Source: Bemisia tabaci (lineage: Eukaryota; Arthropoda; Insecta; Hemiptera; Aleyrodidae). From it: a DNA stretch of 64,000 nucleotides. Of the stretch, positions 11,691 through 23,090 are shown piece after piece. The DNA lies in assembly GCF_918797505.1 (NCBI RefSeq), contig NC_092798.1, forward strand, positions 12,661,501 to 12,725,500, read 5' to 3'. The position numbers and the translations under genes are program-made. Each line of letters begins with the position of its first letter. Positions within the stretch are counted from its first letter, which is position 1. The notes beneath the pieces were generated by a model, which was not told the origin of the DNA, made no database searches, and saw only the letters and a program-made list of their open reading frames with translations.

Positions 11691-11911
11691 AGGGTGATCC
11701 AAATTTCCCATACCACCAGCACCAGGCATCGACCCTGTAACCTGCCTTCAAGTCTGGAAGACATTTGCCAGACTTGAAATTTTTTGAAAGCATTTAGATC
11801 AAAGGAAACAACTTTTGGCACCTCCTAAATTCTGAGGGGGTCAAACTGAGAAGGAGCAAGAACCCCAGGAGTTATAGATGTGGTGCGGTACTTTTGGATC
11901 ACCCTGTGTAA
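11691..11911. repeat. Mariner-like-ended MITE, copy 2
   Basis: CAGGGTGATCCAAATTTCCC ... GGTACTTTTGGATCACCCTG; inverted ends of about 20 bp. Internal sequence related to 5501-5747 (CCAGCACCAGGCATC / CTTCAAGTCT). Confidence 0.6.
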
Positions 11912-12105
11912 CAACCACCCACTTCAACAAATAGGATCGCTTTATTTTTCTTTCGTCGTTTGGTCCTATCACTGTTTCTGTGGATTCAATAATCAGCCCG
12001 CAGGGTACCTGGTCACCAGGGTGGCAGCATTTCACTAAAAATAAAATCTTGAAAGTTCACGTGAAATAAATTTCAAAAATTTATAAAAGATTTTGATAAA
12101 TACCG

Positions 12106-12339
12106 CACTGGAAAAAAATGCAACACATCGGATCTAGAGTTCGGACTCTTGAAATAACATTGACAAGAAAAAATACTTTTGATTCTATCAGATTTAAGCT
12201 TAAATCGAAAGGAAATCCGCTCAAATTAAGAGGCTTGGTTCTTGATTTAAGCTTACATCTAATTGAATCAAGAGTATTTTTTCTTGTCGATGTTTTTAAG
12301 AGTCTGGACTCTAGATCCAATGTATTTTTCTTTCCAGTG
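12106..12339. mobile_element. 234-bp palindromic CACTGG MITE, copy 3
   Basis: Same hairpin family, with ends CACTGGAAAAAAATGC and ...TTTCCAGTG. Flanks are CG and TT, so no duplication remains. Confidence 0.75.
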
Positions 12340-12540
12340 TTCCTTTTCATGTTCTGCAAAATGTAAAAATTGTGACTTTCTTCCATTTTTGTGTGTTTAA
12401 GTGCGAGTTGCATACTCTTGCCCCTGAAAAATATGAAATATTTCACAGCCTCGTGAAATTTCATAATATATTTCACTGAAATTTCCAATCTTTCATTTCT
12501 CTCTTACGTTTCATGCCATCAGTGTTTCAGATTTCCTTCG

Positions 12541-12900
12541 GGGCGGCGCCACCGTGCGTCGAGCCCACCTCACGGCTCCTGATCGTCGTCGGCGGCTTTA
12601 CATTAATTGATCGATCAGCAAGTAATTAGCGGGCCATCGCCGCGCCGGGCTCGACTCATTCCAGTCCCGCAGGTCGATTTTGGAATCGTTATCGAATAAT
12701 CCTCATCGATTTCCCTATCTTAGCAATGCTTTTTATCGATCGAGGTCATTCGATACGATTCCACAATCGAGCCGCTGATCCTGCTGCCCGGCTCGGGCTC
12801 GTTTCCATTGCGATGGAGAACGACGCGGTGTGCACTTGCCTTCTTTGGCACCCGCCCCGCTCCAACTAATGGCACCGCTGCGCCGAGTCGCACTGTGGGT
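12541..12900. other. GC-rich single-copy patch
   Basis: A clearly GC-rich stretch in AT-rich surroundings, not matching any repeat family in the window. It contains homeodomain-like AT cores (ATTAATTGATCGATCAGC, AATTAG) between GGCGGCGCC-type runs, and several ATCGAT boxes. No convincing exon: frames are short and no signal peptide or splice pattern fits. It could be a regulatory element or CpG island. Confidence 0.3.
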
Positions 12901-12942
12901 CGAGTCAGTGAGAGGGATCGGACATGAAATTTTGGTCAAAAA

Positions 12943-13494
12943 TGGACCACTAGATAAGGTACAAATTTCAGCATTCTGATTCATGTTTCCTAACTGAAAT
13001 TTCACGTAAAACACGATACGCACGACGACAATTACCGAAATTAACTCCTTACGAAGATATTTAATGATTCTTGATGCGTGAATTCAAACCACCCGCTCAT
13101 AAAAACTCAATGCTTTACGTGATTCACATTGCGCGCTAAACGTTTATCATGACAGTCTCTGCGATATAAAAATCTGGCAACCTCAATCTTGACGCTTTGG
13201 CTCAGCTATAGCAAATTGTTTATAGTTTGAACAACGCATGATGTGAAATGAACATTGCTCAATAGAGAAGATTGCCGAAACCATTGTAGTGCGCGATTTG
13301 ACTCACGTAGAGCTTTGAGTTTCTTGTGAGCAGGCAGTTCAAATTCCTCGTAACCAATGTGAAATAAAAACGTTAATATCTTCGTTAGGAGTTGGTTTCA
13401 GTAAGTTTCGTTGCGCGAGTCGTGTTTTACGTAAAATTCTGATTAAGAAACTTGTATCAGAATCCTTTAACTCGTACCTTCTCTAGTGATCCAT
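12943..13494. repeat. TGGACCACTAGACAAGG-ended repeat, copy 1
   Basis: About 550 bp with inverted ends TGGACCACTAGATAAGGTAC / GTACCTTCTCTAGTGATCCA. The long subterminal arms repeat AATTTCACGTAAAACACGAT and CTTACGAAGATATT in mirror image. Copies at 26141-26690 and 36322-36871. Confidence 0.7.
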
Positions 13495-14167
13495 TGTAAA
13501 TTTAGGGGTTAATTTAGACAAATTTTAAATTACAAGGGGTGCCTCTTGGAGAAAATTTAGCGAGGAAACGAAAGGTGCCGCTTTTAGAACCTTACCGTTG
13601 TGCATTAACGCACTTATATGCTTGCAGATTATTTCTAAATTGTGTCCGACTTCTGTTATTGGCTCGTTCTATTGTGCGTCGGGTCGGCCGTGGCGTATGC
13701 AAAATTCGCGGGAGAAATTTTAAACAGCCGCAGCGCCGGCCCCACCGGAGCCTACTCTCCTTGCATAGGAATTAGTGCAACGATCGCTAACTAAAGTCGA
13801 GTCGCAGGTTCTATTTTATCATTCTGATACCAAGTAAGGGTTAAAAATTGTCGAACGCATCGCGATTTGTTGCTGGTTATGTGACGAGGGAAGGTATCAA
13901 TGAGCTTGTTCAGTAATGCACCATATGACAGCGTAGGCGTGGACCACTGGACAAAAGGCTGATTCAAACTTTATCATTACTTTAAGCTCTCTGCCCCATA
14001 ATTTTTAGCAACCGTTTTGGCAACCGTAAGTTCTAGCATTTTACCGGGCAGGTTTCCATGATTTTTACGGCTACCGTAGGTGAGCCCGTATAATTAAGAT
14101 TTTGGAGATGTTGTCATTTCTCGCTTGGACGAAGAAACGTAACCCTATTCCAAGATTGCACAATTTA

Positions 14168-14290
14168 TCGCTTCTCTGACATAAAGACGCGCCTCAATTT
14201 TCACATGTGAGCTCTGTTTTAACATATACATCCATGCTTTCTACGGCTCACAAGAAAATTGAGATACGCCCTTACGTCAGAGAGGCGATG
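14168..14290. repeat. 120-bp palindromic MITE (CTGACGTAAGGGCG family), copy 2
   Basis: TCGCTTCTCTGACATAAAGA ... CGCCCTTACGTCAGAGAGGCGA, with core CATGTGAGCTCTGTTT / ACGGCTCACAAG. Confidence 0.6.
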
Positions 14291-14717
14291 AATTGACTCA
14301 AACAAGTTGATTTTTTCCATGCATGTACGTCAGTAATTTGTGTCCAAGATTTTTCGATTTTTTGCATGAGATCAGATGAAAAATCAGTGATATTTTTGGG
14401 TACAAATACCCAAGATTCCGTTCCTCCAAGAGTTGCTATTGCTTGTTTCTACATATGATGACTGAAAACTGCCTCCAGACGCGGGAAATTTAAGTAAAAC
14501 GAGTTCCAAACTTCGCAAATTGCGCACAGAGTGGGGGATTTCGGACTTGTTTCATGTGATCGTCGTGATTTTCATCGTGCAATTTTACCCCTGATAAGTT
14601 TATTCACGTGCAGTATTCCTTGCAAGCAACGGACTCATGAAGCTGCAAGATAAATGCAAGTTATAGCACTGCTTAAGGTCGATACTTCCAATTGTAGAAG
14701 GGAGATCACATGAATTG

Positions 14718-14806
14718 TTGCCAGACTGTGCTAAAAATTAAGCACTTTTTGTACGTAACTCAATGAAATATATGCATGTTACCTGACACAATCTGGCAAC
14801 CCTGAT
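14718..14806. repeat. Palindromic TTGCCAGATTGTG repeat, copy 1
   Basis: TTGCCAGACTGTGCTAAAAA ... CTGACACAATCTGGCAACC. The second copy is at about 60885-60990. Confidence 0.5.
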
Positions 14807-14999
14807 TTCATGGAAACCTCAGATTGGCACTACCCTACTCTCCTCCCTCTGTAAGAGGAATTACTTGCACTCGCACATACCAAATGATATTACCAGATTT
14901 GTTTACAAAATAAAACGCGCGGATGAATTAAATTAACACCGGCACTGGCATCGATGAATTTCTCCGCAGCTCTCTCTCTCTCTAATAAATCGAACCGCA

Positions 15000-15160
15000 A
15001 AGTGACGTGGCGTTCTTTGCGATACATCGATTTATCTACCACTTAAACCTATGGAAAAGGGTTGAAGAACAGGGTGTTCGCAACCAACATCTTGATGATC
15101 GATTCTCTACCATAGCTTCGAATGGTGAAATATCGATAATTGATCAATCGTCACTCGATT
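15000..15160. repeat. Decayed copy of the CAGTGGCGTGGCGTG hAT-like MITE
   Basis: AGTGACGTGGCGTTCTTTGC, then ACCTATGGAAAAGG, GGGTGTTCGCA and ACCATAGCTTCGAATGG line up in order with intact copies at 39443 and 41912. The right end is lost. Confidence 0.55.
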
Positions 15161-15970
15161 CGCATCGCTCGTTTGCGTCATATATGCCGGCGGCTTTTGA
15201 ATAATTCTAATTAAAATTTCGCTCCCGCATCTCGATTACGTACGTATTACTGCTGAGGAGTGGCGGGGGGGGGGAGGTGTTGGGTTCGAAATGGGAATGT
15301 ATAGGTTTCAGCACGTTGGATCTGCCAAAATTTCAGCGCGGTTAACCTCACAGATTAATCTCCAAGTCGGGGAGTATCTCTCCACATAAAGCTCTGTTGG
15401 AGGCCGATGAGTCCTGAGCACTGCCCTGTTAGCGAAGGGAACAGTAATAAACGAATTTCCAGAATGGAGTTATCATCAAATTCTGGCGTTTTAATTTTTA
15501 GAAAAAGAGGATTGTTTCATTAAAATTACGGAATACACCTTAATGGAGAATTAGCACGCATTTTTTTTCGCTTCATCTGAGAGTGCTTAAAGAGCTGATC
15601 TCACAGTATTTTTATATTTTTTTCTGATATGGAAAGTAGTACAGAGATAGATTTAAAAGTGAGAAAATGCACCGCCTAGTGATGTTATCCGGCATTTTCT
15701 TTTCAAACACGTGCATTCTAGCAGATTAGGTTATCTTGTCATATCTCCTCCAATGATTGTTCAGTTTTTGAACCACGGGTATCTTCGTGTTCAGTTCACG
15801 TAGTAGTTCCCACTTAAACACGAAATTCATTAAATTTCAGACACCTGCAAACTCTCCATTACTAAAAACGAGGATTGTGAAAGATGAGTGCACAGAGAAG
15901 GAAACATATCACAAAATTTCGGTCAATATGGGAAGTAGAACGCAAAGCAACCCAAATCTTCTCTATTCCT

Positions 15971-16010
<40 letters not shown>

Positions 16011-17579
16011 CGTTCGCTAGAGCTACGCCCCACCCCAATTTTTGCGAGAGCCGTTTTTTCTCTCTGAAAAGGCAATGGTTTTACATCAAAATTCGTAAAA
16101 ATCGGATACGCTACTGGCTACCCTCATTCTTATAATTTTTACCGCTGAATTCAACGATAGCCGTGATAATATTTACATCTCAATTTAATGGATGATTAGG
16201 GAGTGTTATAATTTTATGAGTGAAAACTTGGTTTCCCCTCAGCGCTGACAAGTATAGCGGGTAACCATAAGCCTGGGTCACAAGATCAAGTCGATGCTAT
16301 CAAACTAGCGAGGTTACTGTTTTCGCGCCAATTAGAGATCAGTGTGCAATCAGTGTGCGGCATGCAGTAATTTGATGGCACAAAGATCTCTGATTGGTAT
16401 TCGCAGAACCAATCAGAACCGTGACCTCCCTGTGCTCGCCAGTCTGGTCGTGTGTGACCCAGGCTATATTTCTCGAGTTTTTATTCCAAGAAAACAGTCT
16501 CATTTTGATGTATAGAACACGTCTACTGTATAACCTTGGAATAATCTGTGAATATTGTAAAAAAACTGTCCTCAATATTCTCTCGGCTGCCCTTTCAGGA
16601 AAAACATTGGTCGCGTGATCGAGGGATTTCTGGTTTCCTGGATTCGAGTGGACTTCTTCGCAAAAAATGTCATTTTTTGGTGTAAAAATAAAAAATGTTC
16701 AAGCTTTTAGCTTTCCCTCTGCAAGATAGAAAAAGTTGTACGTCATCAGAAATGCGATGATGCCACGTCCTTTTTGCTAGAGTTACAGCACCTAAATAGA
16801 CAGAGTATGGACACGGGAGATTGTTCCTTAAATAGGTTCTTACCTTCGGAAACCCCCTTTGGGTTGCATTGGGTTAAAAGGGATTCAAGGGGATCGGTTC
16901 ATGTCAATTCCTAGCATAGGTACTCAGATGACTTTGGAACGCTGAACTTAATTCAGAAAAATAAGAGAGTGCTGACAGGTTTGGGAAGTGTATCCAGTGA
17001 CGTCACAAAAAATAGGTGGGGAACTTAAAACATGACTGTGCGAAGTGACATACTAGTAGTAGTGTGCTATGTTACATACATTAGACCCGATGTAGTAGGT
17101 TCAAATGTCTCTATATCCGTTTCCATTTCATGCGATCTACACGTGGCAGGGCAAGGGGATCAACTCGTCTGGGCTAAGCCCTCTGAAGGAAACCTTTCAT
17201 TTTTACCCAGCAATGGAGAACTTCGGAAATAAGTACGAAAAAAAGAAAAATCGTTCAATATCAGGAATAGCATCCGGCGAGAAAGCGCGGTTTTAGTCGA
17301 TTCTCTAAGGCCACCTCTTTAAAAAATGTCAAAATCTCCCTCTCTCCATGTTTTTTCTGGTGTGCGTCATGCATAAAGTTGCCAGATCAGTCGATTTATT
17401 GACTAGGATTAATCTAAAAAAGACAACGATTCGCACGATTCGTCAAACCCGGAAAACGGGCCTGCGAATACGACGGACGCTTTAGTCTGAGGCCGAACTT
17501 TAAAGTCAATCGTCTCGCCAATGAAATACGGAACACAGTTGTACAGTGAGTGGGTTTACTAGCTGATCGAGACTTTCAG
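15161..17579. other. Region upstream of gene 1
   Basis: No repeats recognised apart from the poly-T tract. A weak TATA-like TTTAAAG near 17498 and CACAGTT about 35 nt later could be the gene 1 core promoter, with the ATG at 17580. Confidence 0.3.
15970..16004. repeat. Poly-T tract, about 33 bases
   Basis: Uninterrupted T-run ending TTTTTAAAAAG. Could be the reverse A-tail of a retrosequence, but no body is recognised. Confidence 0.8.
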
Positions 17580-17606
17580 ATGGAGACGCTGTGCTACTGC
17601 TTTGTG
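17580..17606 (+). CDS. Gene 1 exon 1: start of signal peptide
   Basis: Nine codons, METLCYCFV, directly followed by a strong donor (GTG|GTAAGT). The reading frame continues in phase 0 into 19412-19498, giving the N-terminus METLCYCFV-LLLFQLHA, a compact hydrophobic signal peptide with likely cleavage after LHA. The start was chosen because this is the only ATG giving an n-region plus hydrophobic core, and because genes 2 and 3 have the same kind of 10-codon first exon. The family is unknown; secretion is inferred from the signal peptide. The exon is too short to be found by ORF length, so the call rests on its matching second exon and on the two sister genes. Confidence 0.62.
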
Positions 17607-17745
17607 GTAAGTGATTCCTTAGCCATTTATTTGGATGCATTTCTGCCGGAAGAAGTTTTGGACGGCTGAATTAATCAAAAGAAAATTCGCACGAAGGATT
17701 TGCGCACTTCATAGTTGCTTTTCATTTAATCCGTTTGCATACGGC

Positions 17746-18250
17746 GGGCTAATTATTGAAATTGATAAACGGAACTATACTGCCGTGCTAAGGCAGTATT
17801 CAAACATTCGAGAGTTGCCAAATTTTTCCAGATAAAACATGAACTTTTAAAGAAAGTTATGCATATTTTTCCTTGAAATTTTCATACATTTTAGATTGAA
17901 TCGGAACGTAATTATCAGAAAAGTTTGAAGGTAAATATTCATAATTTTCCCAGGAAATTCACTTTTTGTCGAAGGAAATATGGCAACGTCTGAAGCCTCA
18001 TATGACGTTCTTCCTTAGCACGGCAGTATATTATGTATATACAAAAAAGACGAAAGGAAAATCAAACGATCCTATTGGATTAAACGGGTGCCTGTGGGAA
18101 GAAAAACGATGAAAAATAGAGTCGATCGTAGTTTGCTATTAGGCTATTTCTTACCTTCTTTGTTCATAATAAAACCACTAGTTTTCACGAATAGGGTGGT
18201 TCTACTTTCTCCTCGTCTTCTTTGTCTATGAGTTTCAATTTCAATAATAC
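17746..18250. repeat. GGGCYGATTATTGAAATTGATAG element, copy in gene 1 intron 1
   Basis: Left end GGCGGGCTAATTATTGAAAT and right part CTATGAGTTTCAATTTCAAT match the family at 56893-58655. It is split by the MITE at 17780-18026; the right terminus is lost. Confidence 0.55.
17780..18026. mobile_element. CTGCCGTGCTAAGG-ended MITE, copy 2 (gene 1 intron 1)
   Basis: CTGCCGTGCTAAGG ... CCTTAGCACGGCAG, flanked by TATA on both sides, consistent with a 4-bp duplication. It is inserted in a copy of the CGGGCTAATTATTGAAATTG element (17746-18250). Confidence 0.8.
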
Positions 18251-18299
18251 CCTGATAGTAATTTAGCATGAATTAATATATTTCTTACCGTGATCGAAG

Positions 18300-18555
18300 T
18301 ATGCCCGCCGCTATTGTGCATATTTTTACAGCATCCCCCATAGGGAGCAAATACATGATCGTAAAAATTGTTTCGGAGCGGCGCCCGGATCCAGGCCCTG
18401 GGTGCGACTATCCATGCTTCATGGATGGCCGTGTTGCGCATGTATTGTATACAGATGAAGGATCTCCGACTACCTTAATGCAAACGCCTGGATGCAATTA
18501 TTCGTGCTCTGCGGATGTCCAAGTTGCATATACAAACGGTTGAAGGCGTTTTGAT
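18300..18555. repeat. TGGATGCAATTATTCG repeat with hairpin (gene 1 intron 1)
   Basis: Shares GCCTGGATGCAATTATTCG ... GGTTGAAGGCGTT with 7170-7335. It includes the palindromic piece TCCATGCTTCATGGATGG. Confidence 0.45.
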
Positions 18556-18846
18556 TGTTTTTGCCTTCCCTGTTGCGCAGTTGTATAGAAAAAGATGTTC
18601 CTACGTTTTAAGCTTCTGACTAAATGATTATTTGATGAGCACGGAATTACGCGGTAGTTGCTTCCACGTGGAACTGAGTTTGTCTTGCTTAAAATTTCTT
18701 ATGCTCCGGCTGAGTTTCATTTAATTGATGTCATAAAGTTCAATATCGATGTTCATGAATGCATTGATTTTGTAATGGGAAACAAAATTTTAGACCAGAT
18801 ATGTATATGGACTTCTTTATTTGAATTTTGTAGCACCTAAAAAATG

Positions 18847-19199
18847 CACGGAGAAAAAAAAAAAAAAAAAAAAAAAAAAACTCGTGCATGGGACCCGAAG
18901 TTTAGGTCATATGGATCTCTGAAGTTTTCAGATTGAGCATTTGAACACTTTAGGTCTAGCTGTCGAGGTTCGAATCACACATCTGAAACTTCAGTTCTTA
19001 CATCTGAAGTACTTTAGATGTGAGAACCGAAGTTTTTCGGATGTGAAAACCGAAGTACTTCGGATGTAAGAATTGAAATTTCAGATGTGTGATCCGAGCC
19101 TCGACAGCTAGACCTAAAGTGTTCAGATGCTCAATCTGAAAACTTCAGAGATCCATATGACCTAAACTTCGGGTCCCACGCACGAGGTTTTTTTCTCCG
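18847..19199. repeat. Palindromic CACGGAGAAAAAAA MITE, copy 1
   Basis: CACGGAGAAAAAA (A-run expanded to about 30) ... TTTTTTTCTCCG. The arms carry GGGACCCGAAGTTTAGGTCA and its mirror, and a centre of alternating ACATCTGAAGT / CGGATGTGA units. Sister copy at 57778-58086. Confidence 0.7.
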
Positions 19200-19411
19200 G
19201 TTTAACGATTTTTAACTCTTTTTAATGGTTCTCTGAAAATGGGAAAAAGTAACTTTACGTCCAGTTGATGCTCAAATATTGATTATACTTGATGGATGAG
19301 TAACGAGCTACAAATATCGTGATTTTTTCATGAATCCACAGAATTAATAACTGTCTCTTAATGATGTACTGCTGTTAGTAATAGTAATTAAATGCTCATT
19401 TTTTACCACAG

Positions 19412-19498
19412 TTGCTCCTGTTTCAATTGCACGCTGGATCGTCAAGACCGACAAAAGACGTGCAGAGGAGGGACTTGAATCAATTTGTCATTTATGAG
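19412..19498 (+). CDS. Gene 1 exon 2: rest of signal peptide and spacer
   Basis: Acceptor TTTTTACCACAG, then 29 open codons in phase 0, ending GAG|GTGAGA, a strong donor. It encodes LLLFQLHAG, completing the signal peptide, then a charged spacer (SSRPTKDVQRRDLNQFVIYE). Both borders are phase 0, as in genes 2 and 3, whose second exons have 33 codons each. The mature protein would start near GSSRPT. There are no cysteines after the predicted cleavage site in this exon. No known domain is recognised. Confidence 0.65.
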
Positions 19499-19759
19499 GT
19501 GAGAGTACGAGTTTAAATCATTTTTTGTAAAGCGTTACATGAGTTTTAATTAATTTTTTTTGCAATCGGATTACAGCCTGCGTGCCGCAAAGGCGGTAAA
19601 TATTCAGGGAGATTATGAAAATTTTAATCAATCGTGACTTAGAAAACTTCATGTCAATTTTGAAGACAGAAACTTGATACATTAGGTTGGAGGTGTAGCG
19701 TAGCCAACTTGCGTTAAAATCTAGAAAACTGCTTTGGACTGATAATGGGTCCAACTATA

Positions 19760-19987
19760 CACTGGAAAAAAAGTCACTTGGATTTAGAGTTCAGACTCGT
19801 AAAAACATTGACAAGAAAAAATACTCTTGATTCAATAGGATTTTTGCTTAAATCAAGAACTAAGCCTCTTAATTTAAGCCAATTTCCTTTTGATTCAAGC
19901 AAAAATCCGATTGAATCAAGAGTATTTTTTCTTGTCATTGTTTTCAAGAGTCTGGACTCTAGATCCAAGCGACTTTTTTTCCCAGTG
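19760..19987. mobile_element. 228-bp palindromic CACTGG MITE, copy 4 (gene 1 intron 2)
   Basis: Same family with TA on both sides. It lies 260 bp downstream of gene 1 exon 2, inside the second intron. Confidence 0.8.
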
Positions 19988-20326
19988 TAGACCCGAAACG
20001 AGTCTGCAGTTACCTTCCTGAATGGTCGTAACTAGTATTGCACCGAACAGCTTATCTCTTTGAGGGAAAATTGTGCTGGAATGAGCTTTTACCCTCTGTA
20101 CTGAGATTTCCAGTTTTGTGGATTGTAACGCACCTTGGGTAAGTCTCCAACTTACTGTCTATAAGACTTATGCGTCTACCCGCAATCAGTTTAAGAAAAT
20201 TGATACCAGAGGAAACATGCAAAAATAAAATCGTTGCTCTTAGAATGTGGATATTATACGTTGCCCATGGTGCATTCCAGATCCTACCCACTTTTCAATA
20301 ATCGTAACTTTCCGATGTTAATTATC

Positions 20327-20446
20327 GTCGGTCCTCTGACGTAAGGGCGTGTCTCGATTTTCACGTGACCCCTGTTGTCCATATAACTCCATGCTTTTTA
20401 GGGCTCATATCGAAATCGAGATACGCCCTTACGTCAGAGGACCGAC
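20327..20446. repeat. 120-bp palindromic MITE (CTGACGTAAGGGCG family), copy 3
   Basis: Best copy: CGTCGGTCCTCTGACGTAAG ... CTTACGTCAGAGGACCGACG; TTA on both sides suggests a 3-bp duplication. Core: CACGTGACCCCTGTTG / TTTTTAGGGCTCATAT. In gene 1 intron 2. Confidence 0.7.
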
Positions 20447-20992
20447 GTTATATGATAAGAAGTACTCCAGTCCCGGTAAGAAATGAATCAGCCCCGAGGA
20501 CATGCTGAAATCTTACCGGGATAGAAATTAATATTTCAGGAATCGATATAAATCTTAACGCGAAAGTATCATTAGGGAATTAGCTTCAGAAAATTGGGGA
20601 GGATCTAAAATTCACTATGAAAATTGTAAGACCAACGTCTCTTTGTTCGATGAAAATCACATTTGAAAAAAAATGTGAAAACACATGTTTCTAAATTGAA
20701 AATTGTGATGTTTATTCCGATGCAGTGCACATGTTATGGGGCGTTTTTTTAGCGTAGGTTTTGCACACAAGAAATAATGACAATAAAAAACTTAAACCAC
20801 TTTTAAATCTCAACTTTTCACTGCAGTGAAATTATAAACTTTCATGATTTTCACACAGAATCCGCCCTTTCTGTCGATGCCAGTACAACGAAATGAGGGC
20901 TATCAGAGGCGATCCAGCAATTTGGCAACACCAGTTTCCTCCTCTCTTTTAAACCTACGTTAAATAATCGATTCTTGTCGGAGCCCCTGTCC

Positions 20993-22004
20993 CAAAGACA
21001 AGAGACCCTTCACCAGGCCCGCCATAAGGGGGGGGGGGGATACTGGGTCCTTGGTACCGGGGCCCGTGACGCAGGTGACAAACCACTACGAATTCATGTG
21101 TAACCCTTGTCTCGTAAGGAAAAGTGAAAAAAATACCCTAAAAATTCTGCAAAAGGTGAATAAAGTTTCAAAAACACACTAGGGCACTATACATTTTTTT
21201 TTTACTTTTTTAGAGATTTCTATCTATTTTCAAGATTTTGAGTATATATAGAATGATATTTTTAGTAACTGCGTTTCATTTTCTTCCGTTGTCGGATGCT
21301 AAGAGGCTCCTGTCTGGGCATCCGCGACTTCAATGGCTCGACTCCCTTGCCATAGACGTACGAAAGGGGAGCCCAGGAGGGCCCGGCTCCCCCTAGAATT
21401 GAAAAGTATCATCTGCCCCCCTCAAAAAAATTGTATAGATGTTTTGAATGCAACAATTCGAAAGTATTTGGTGCTGAAAGTAAAAAAAAGGCGTAATTAT
21501 TCTGCAGAAATTGATGGTAAATCTCCATAATAAGAGCTTCAAAATGCGTCCAAATAGATTTAAAATTTCAAAAATTTCCCGAAGGAGGCTCCTCGGACCA
21601 CCCTCTGTGCTAGGGGCCCGGGCCAGAAAACTAGTACCAGGGCCTGAGATGAGATGTGGCGGGCCTGCCCTTCACTATAGTATCTTGGCCATTGTGGAAG
21701 CTTTTACTTTTGGGACTTCAGCATTCACTGTTGACTAACCTACATGGTTGATGTCTAACAACGTGTTGGCAGTTTCGTTTTGCAAACAAGCCGAAAATGG
21801 CCGACGTTTGGGAAACTTGTTTGGCTCATGACGTCACCCGAATTAAGCTCATCATCGACCATGTAGGTGTAGGTAGGTCAACAGCCAAAATTAGGGTGAT
21901 GAGTGTCGCTCCCTAATAATGTCCATAAGGAATTGTTGAAACCCCGAAAGTAAAAGCTTCCACCTCTCGCTAGGAGGCCAGTGGAGAGTCTCTTATTGTC
22001 TCTG
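20993..22004. mobile_element. hAT-like MITE (CAGAGACAAGAGACCC), copy 1, interrupted
   Basis: Ends CAAAGACAAGAGACCC / AGTCTCTTATTGTCTCTG, flanks CCCTGTCC / CCCTGGCC (7 of 8). Its left arm is split by the element at 21014-21667. Contains TGACGTCA and the paired GTTGACTWACCTACATGG boxes of the family. It ends about 110 bp before gene 1's last exon. Other copies: 53332-54291 and 55925-56256. Confidence 0.8.
21014..21667. mobile_element. hAT-like element (CAGGCCCGCC ... GGCGGGCCTG)
   Basis: A perfect 8-bp duplication CCCTTCAC on both sides (21006-21013 and 21668-21675), with short inverted ends of 10 bp. About 650 bp, non-coding, with an internal GGTACCGGGGCCC / GGGGCCCGGGCC motif pair. It is inserted in 20993-22004. 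Confidence 0.85.
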
Positions 22005-22112
22005 CCCTGGCCTCTACAAGAATCGATACATTTCCATAGTTCCATAGACTTTTGTTGGATCCGCCAGCGCCAATGATCAGAACTGAACCTGAACATCTGA
22101 ATATCTGTCCAG

Positions 22113-22563
22113 GGTCGGTTCCAGACCAACACCGATAACATCGTATACGACTCGGCCGATGTAGAGCCTTCATCGGACGATCCAGAGAACCTCACCACGC
22201 GGTCTTTCAATATCTTCAGGTGCTTCTCGATGGGGAGGAAGAGGAGCAGAAGTTCAAGGTTTCAAAGAAAAGCCAGTGAAGTCTCCGCGCGTTTGGCGGA
22301 GGTGAGCAGGAACGTCGAGGGTTTGGAGCGGGAGACATCTTCCGTCCGGCAGACTTTGGAGAGCCTCCGGCCATCATCTGGCAGCAGCCGTGGTGCAGGG
22401 ACATCCTCCACGGGAAGCAGCATCCGGTCAACATCCGATAGCAATCACGGTGATAGGACGTACCGGCGATCTACCCCGAGAGGGATATCCGGAACCTTAT
22501 CGTGCTGGGTCGCGATCACCACCCCCGGCTCTGTCACCAGGGGGCTCGCGTCATCTGCACTGA
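22113..22563 (+). CDS. Gene 1 3' exon(s): acidic segment, coiled coil, Ser/Arg-rich tail
   Basis: Acceptor CTGTCCAG, entering in phase 0. The first frame reads GRFQTNTDNIVYDSADVEP, then DDPENLTTRSF, then a basic patch (SMGRKRSRSSRFQRK), a short coiled-coil-like stretch (SEVSARLAEVSRNVEGLERE) and a Ser/Gly tail. It stays open to a TGA at 22626-22628, inside a MITE. Gene 2 matches at DPQHLTTR and, further on, at RRQLESS. The C-terminal match to gene 2 (GSRSPPPALSP against GSRSPPQALSP) is in the +1 frame, which stops at 22561-22563 just before the MITE at 22585. Either a 97-nt intron (22302-22398, GAG|GTGAGC to GTGCAG|G) joins the frames, giving about 155 aa, or there is a 1-nt frameshift between about 22400 and 22440. 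The exon is much more GC-rich than its surroundings. Exact end uncertain. Confidence 0.6.
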
Positions 22564-22584
22564 GACAAATAATGGCTCAGTTCG

Positions 22585-23090
22585 ATGGAGATGTTGCACG
22601 TGAGAGGAATTTGCGATTTGACTGTTGATTTATATGTAAAAGTTCGCGAGAAACACGATGGTGCCACTGGTTTTCTCTGAAATCAACTCCCAAGCTCAAA
22701 AAAAGCTCTCAAGTTCGAGGCCAAAATGGAGGGGATATCCCACGCTATCCTGAGAGTCCACCTCTACATCAAAACCAACTCTCCATGCAAAGATAGGGAG
22801 CAAATACATTGACAGGGCTGCCACTTTATTCGGGAACTCAAAGACTGAAAACACGGCAACCCTGTCAATGTATTTGCTCCCTATCTTTGCATGGAGAGTT
22901 GGTTTTGATGTAGAGGTGGACTCTCAGGGTAGGGTGGGATATCCCCTCCATTTTGGACTTGAATTGAGGGCTTTTTTTGAGCTTGGGAGTTGATTTCAGG
23001 GAAAACCAGTGGCACCATCGTGTTTCTTGCGAACTTTTACATCAGAATCAACAGTCAAATCGCAAATTCCCCACAATGCAACGTCTCAAT
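22585..23090. mobile_element. Palindromic GAGATGTTGCA element, copy 1
   Basis: About 500-bp inverted repeat: GAGATGTTGCACGTGAGAGG ... mirrored by TTCCCCACAATGCAACGTCTC, with arms carrying AACACGATGGTGCCACTGG. An inner palindrome (ACTCTCCATGCAAAGATAGG) surrounds GGCTGCCAC. Copies at about 62349-62861 and, partial, 33434-33690. It starts 22 bp after gene 1's frame-B stop. Confidence 0.75.
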
